From: Paenibacillaceae bacterium
Lineage (GTDB): Bacteria; Bacillota; Clostridia; Lachnospirales; Lachnospiraceae
Direction: 5' to 3'
DNA length: 64,000 bases
Assembly: GCA_015057705.1 (NCBI GenBank)
Contig: SVDU01000003.1
Coordinates: forward strand, 124,001-188,000
The notes beneath the pieces were generated by a model. The model was not told where the DNA came from. It saw only the letters and a program-made list of their open reading frames with translations, and made no database searches. Shown piece after piece: positions 61,191-64,000 of this stretch (its first letter is position 1; each line of letters begins with the position of its first letter). A program made the position numbers and the translations under genes.

Positions 61191-61838
61191 CTAATAGCCA
61201 GATTTTGTTAAGAATTCTCTTGTGATACCGCTGGGCTGCGGTTTATCCGGTTCAGATAATAAAAATTTTTCCATGTATTTCCCCACAAGGTCATTTTCCA
61301 GATTAACCAGATCACCAGCTTTTTTATATGACAGGATGGTGGATTTTACTGTATGGGGAATAACAGAAATACAAAACTCCGTATTATTTACGGTTGCCAC
61401 TGTCAGACTGATGCCATCCACTGCAACGGAGCCTTTCTCTACGATATAACGGAGTATCCTGCTGTCAGCGGCAATGGTGTACCAGATGGCATTGTCATCT
61501 CTTCGAACGGACATTATCTTACCTGTTCCATCGATATGACCAGAGACAATGTGTCCGCCAAAACGTCCGTCAGCCGCCATTGCACGTTCCAGATTAACAA
61601 AATCGCCAGGATGCAGCTTTCCAAGACAGGAACGGTTTAAGGTCTCATGCATCACATCAGCCCGGAACGTATGGGAAGAAAGACTGGCTGCCGTTAAGCA
61701 TACACCGTTTACTGCCACACTGTCCCCAATTGCCAGATTACCGAAAATTACCCTGCCCTGTATAGTCAGCGAAGCGGACTGAGCACCCTTTTTTAATTCC
61801 TTCAGTACGCCTGTTTCTTCAATAATTCCTGTGAACAT
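61191..61838 (-). CDS. ribE: Riboflavin synthase alpha subunit
   Basis: The 215-residue enzyme dismutates two lumazine molecules. It shows the internal duplication of the family: [10 protein letters not shown] with VNGVCLTA in the first half, and GHIDGTG with VDGISLTV in the second. Its start lies inside the end of ribD. Confidence 0.97.
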   Translation of the reverse strand: MFTGIIEETGVLKELKKGAQSASLTIQGRVIFGNLAIGDSVAVNGVCLTAASLSSHTFRADVMHETLNRSCLGKLHPGDFVNLERAMAADGRFGGHIVSGHIDGTGKIMSVRRDDNAIWYTIAADSRILRYIVEKGSVAVDGISLTVATVNNTEFCISVIPHTVKSTILSYKKAGDLVNLENDLVGKYMEKFLLSEPDKPQPSGITREFLTKSGY

Positions 61839-62925
61839 TAGGCATTACCTCACTTTCAATTAAAATATCTTCGCCCCAATAGGATACTGCAGTGTTTGTG
61901 AGAAGAAATCCATCTTTTGGGCTGGGTACACCAAGTCCTGCAACTGGTGATTTCCCGTTTGATCCTCCAAAAAACTTTGGCGCAATGTAAGTCTGCACTT
62001 TGTTTACAATTCCTGCCTGCAATGCTGACCAGTTAAGAGTACCGCCGCCCTCCAGCAATATGCTGTCAATTTTTTCTTCACCAAGTTTTGTCATGAGCTC
62101 TGATAAATCCAAATGTCCATCTGACTGTTTTACAAATAGTATCCGGCATCCAGCGTTTCCATAGGCCTGCTGTGCCTGCAGATCTCTGCAGGATGTTGCG
62201 ATTAAAGTCGGAACCTCATTTGCAGTCGTCACAATCTTTGATGTAAGCGGAAGACGCAGATTTGTATCGCAGATAATGCGAAGGGGGTTGCGTCCTCCCT
62301 CCGTCCGACAGGTAAGAAGGGGATCATCTGCCATAACGGTACCAATTCCCACCATTATGGCACTGTAACGAAGCCGGTCTTTTTGTACGTTTTCCCTTGC
62401 AGCTTTCCCGGTTATCCATTTGGAGTCGCCTGAATACGCTGCTGTTTTTCCGTCCATGGTCATGGCATATTTCATGACAACATATGGTTTCCCCGATTGG
62501 ATAAAATGGAAAAATACTTCATTGAGCCTGTCACACTCCGATTTTCGTATTCCCTCTGTAACTTCAATTCCTTTTTCCAGCAGCTGTTTAATCCCCTTTC
62601 CTTTGACCAAAGGGTTAGGATCCAAACTTCCAACTACGACTCTTCGGATTCCTGCATTTAGAATAGCTTCTGTACAGGGAGGAGTCTTTCCATAGTGGCA
62701 GCAGGGTTCCAGTGTTACATAAAGAGTTGCCCCATCCGGAGATTCTTCACAGCTGGCAAGGGCATTTATTTCTGCGTGGGTAGCACCAAACTGCGCATGG
62801 TACCCTGTGCCAATCACCCTTCCATCCTTTACAATTACAGCTCCAACCATTGGATTGGGATTTACAAAGCCACACCCATTTTTTGCAAGCTCCAAAGCCA
62901 TACCCATACATTCCATGTCGTCCAT
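61819..62925 (-). CDS. ribD: Bifunctional riboflavin deaminase/reductase
   Basis: The 368-residue protein has an N-terminal cytidine-deaminase-like zinc domain (THAEINAL, then TLEPCCHYGKTPPCT) and a C-terminal RibG reductase domain (SKWITGKAAR, ILLEGGGTLNWSAL). ATG 62925 is chosen because GGTGGTGTGAT precedes it and the longer frame upstream crosses a terminator. It is first in the operon under an FMN riboswitch. Confidence 0.96.
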   Translation of the reverse strand: MDDMECMGMALELAKNGCGFVNPNPMVGAVIVKDGRVIGTGYHAQFGATHAEINALASCEESPDGATLYVTLEPCCHYGKTPPCTEAILNAGIRRVVVGSLDPNPLVKGKGIKQLLEKGIEVTEGIRKSECDRLNEVFFHFIQSGKPYVVMKYAMTMDGKTAAYSGDSKWITGKAARENVQKDRLRYSAIMVGIGTVMADDPLLTCRTEGGRNPLRIICDTNLRLPLTSKIVTTANEVPTLIATSCRDLQAQQAYGNAGCRILFVKQSDGHLDLSELMTKLGEEKIDSILLEGGGTLNWSALQAGIVNKVQTYIAPKFFGGSNGKSPVAGLGVPSPKDGFLLTNTAVSYWGEDILIESEVMPNVHRNY

Positions 62926-62944
62926 ATCACACCACCTTTCATTC

Positions 62945-62983
62945 AAAAAAAATGCCTTGAACACAGGGTTCAGGGCATTTTTC
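62945..62983 (-). terminator. Second leader terminator of the rib operon
   Basis: On the minus strand AATGCCCTGAAC pairs with GTTCAAGGCATT, followed by a T run of six or more. It lies only 20 bases before ribD. Confidence 0.8.
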
Positions 62984-63015
62984 CGGCAATCCATCCATTG
63001 TTTATGGCCATCAAC

Positions 63016-63056
63016 ACAAAAAGCTCTGAAATGAAATGATCATTCCAGAGCGTGTT
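63016..63056 (-). terminator. First leader terminator of the rib operon
   Basis: On the minus strand GCTCTGGAATGA pairs with TCATTTCAGAGC (one mismatch), followed by TTTTT. It is directly after the aptamer and is the expected expression platform. Confidence 0.82.
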
Positions 63057-63094
63057 AATCAGCAGATATATCATAAATATGAAAAAGCTGCATC

Positions 63095-63201
63095 ATCTTC
63101 TTTCATCCAGACTTTACTGTCGGCTTCGGAGTTACACCGAATCATGCCTTGCGGCTCGTGGGCTATACCACCGGTAGGGAATTACACCCTGCCCTGAAGA
63201 T
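63095..63201 (-). ncRNA. FMN riboswitch (RFN element)
   Basis: The minus strand shows the RFN aptamer: closing stem ATCTTC/GAAGAT (63201-63196 with 63100-63095), then AGGGCAGGGTG, AATTCCCTACCGGTGGTAT, AGCCCACGAGCC, GATTCGGTG, CTCCGAAGCCGACAGT and GTCTGGATGAAAGAAG. FMN binding should favour the downstream terminators and shut off the rib operon. Confidence 0.96.
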
Positions 63202-63219
63202 TGTTGTTCAATTGGGGTT

Positions 63220-63248
63220 ATAATACTCCCCTATGAGATAAATGTCAA
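63220..63248 (-). promoter_or_regulatory. rib operon promoter
   Basis: TTGACA (63248-63243), 17 bases, TATTAT (63225-63220), about 20 bases before the aptamer. Confidence 0.85.
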
Positions 63249-63375
63249 GTGAAAAAGTGAAAATCCCTTCTGCAAACTGTTCTGAAACGTCAGAATCCTA
63301 ACTATTATTATAAAAAAAATTAAATCATGCTTGCAATTCATACTGTTTTGGTATAGTATGAAATCACAAAGATAT

Positions 63376-63391
63376 GTTAGTAAATACTAAC
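63376..63391. promoter_or_regulatory. Palindromic operator upstream of sufC
   Basis: GTTAGTAAATACTAAC is a perfect 7-bp inverted repeat with a 2-base centre, 42 bases before sufC. TATAGT near 63352 could be the -10 box, placing the palindrome just after the transcription start. An Rrf2/IscR-type regulator is a reasonable guess. Confidence 0.55.
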
Positions 63392-63433
63392 CATTAAATT
63401 CTCATTTGGGGAATAAAGGAGGTTGATTGATAT

Positions 63434-64000
63434 ATGAGTCATTCATTACTTGAAATTAAAGATTTAATTGTTTCTGTGGAAGATAAAATAATACTAAACG
63501 GAATTAATCTTTCCATAGGTTCGGGAGAACTTCATGTCCTTATGGGACCAAACGGAACAGGTAAATCCACTCTCGTATCTGCCATTATGGGGGATCCCCG
63601 GTTTCAGATTGAAAGCGGACAGATCCTTTTAGATGGGAAGGATATCACAGAAATGAAAGCAGACGAGCGAGCAAAAGCCGGTGTCTTTCTCTCATTCCAG
63701 GTTCCGGAAGAGATTCCGGGTGTCACTTTGGAAGATTTTCTCCGCACAGCGAAAGGCTCTCTTGAAAAACGTCCCCCAAAGATCCTGCAGTTTAAAAAGG
63801 AACTGAAAGAACAGATGAAAGCGTTAGATATGGATCCCAGTTATGCGGAACGGTACTTAAATGTTGGCTTTTCCGGCGGTGAAAAAAAGAAAACGGAGAT
63901 TCTTCAGCTTCTTATGCTACAGCCAAAGCTGGCTCTTTTAGACGAAACGGATTCCGGGCTTGATGTGGATGCAGTCCGTACCGTTACAAAAGGGATCCGG
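63434..64000 (+). CDS. sufC: Fe-S cluster assembly ATPase SufC, 5' part
   Basis: The first 189 codons are inside the window. Walker A is GPNGTGKST, the signature FSGGEKKKTEILQ and Walker B ALLDETDSGLDVDAV, the exact SufC variants. SufC powers the SufBCD scaffold for iron-sulfur cluster assembly. AAAGGAGGT lies upstream. The sufB and sufD genes should follow beyond the edge. Confidence 0.95.
   Translation, partial: MSHSLLEIKDLIVSVEDKIILNGINLSIGSGELHVLMGPNGTGKSTLVSAIMGDPRFQIESGQILLDGKDITEMKADERAKAGVFLSFQVPEEIPGVTLEDFLRTAKGSLEKRPPKILQFKKELKEQMKALDMDPSYAERYLNVGFSGGEKKKTEILQLLMLQPKLALLDETDSGLDVDAVRTVTKGIR

Noticed and set aside
61549-61782. Plus-strand frames across the rib genes
   Set aside because: They are shadows of ribE and ribD, which have clear family motifs on the minus strand.
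62926-62994. Upstream extension of ribD by 23 codons
   Set aside because: The extension crosses a rho-independent terminator, and ATG 62925 has a proper ribosome binding site and matches the usual RibD N-terminus.

Overview
The window looks like a chromosomal segment of a low-GC, Gram-positive anaerobe of the Lachnospiraceae (Clostridium cluster XIVa, Lacrimispora/Hungatella-like). This placement is inferred from gene content and order: rplU-prp-rpmA-obgE-yhbY-nadD-yqeK-rsfS next to lexA, the RNase G plus TIGR03936/TIGR03960 pair, strong AAGGAGG ribosome binding sites, TTGACA-N17-TATAAT promoters, a glmS ribozyme and an FMN riboswitch. No rRNA, tRNA, CRISPR array or intact insertion sequence was seen.

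Layout. 1-1.9 kb: end of lspA, rluD and a cytidylate-kinase-like gene. 2-10.5 kb: a complete yhf-type operon (yhfZ, yhfY, yhfU, yhfT, an extra small amidase-signature gene, php, yhfS, yhfX, yhfW) with two copies of one palindromic operator; its pathway is not established. 10.5-12.75 kb: glmS on the minus strand, with promoter and glmS ribozyme. 12.8-18.8 kb: a ugp-type glycerol-3-phosphate/glycerophosphodiester ABC system with a phosphodiesterase and a HAD phosphatase. 19-20.6 kb: an LCP cell-wall enzyme. 20.65-25.4 kb: an AT-rich accessory patch with an orphan membrane protein, a secreted protein, VOC and histidine-phosphatase genes, and a PHP-family phosphoesterase flanked by direct repeats. 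25.4-28.8 kb: a tyrosine recombinase, a flavodoxin/ferredoxin protein, and the divergent LysM/lexA pair with four SOS boxes. 28.9-41.2 kb: the conserved ribosome/GTPase/NAD block and the RNase G/radical SAM block, with MFS and trkAH genes between them. 41.5-43.4 kb: a GntR-controlled ABC exporter.

43.5-54.5 kb (minus strand) is a sugar regulon: PfkB kinase, class II aldolase, D-lyxose-isomerase-family enzyme, an RbsB/RbsA/RbsC-type importer, then a second RbsB paralogue fused transcriptionally to a histidine kinase and response regulator, plus an anchored MalE-like protein. The proposed logic is that the second binding lipoprotein senses the same ligand that the first one transports. 54.6-55.4 kb is a deleted ethanolamine ammonia-lyase locus: the first codons of eutA run into the 3' half of eutC.

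55.4-59.4 kb holds a second flavodoxin/ferredoxin gene and, divergently, a translationally coupled trio: a cytoplasmic DUF1858-plus-binding-protein fusion, a HypB/CobW-like GTPase with two CxxC motifs, and a DUF1858-like ABC ATPase without a permease. This is the best candidate for an undescribed system, possibly metal or cofactor handling. 59.5-63.25 kb is the ribDE-BA-H operon under an FMN riboswitch, and the window ends inside sufC, which has a palindromic operator upstream.
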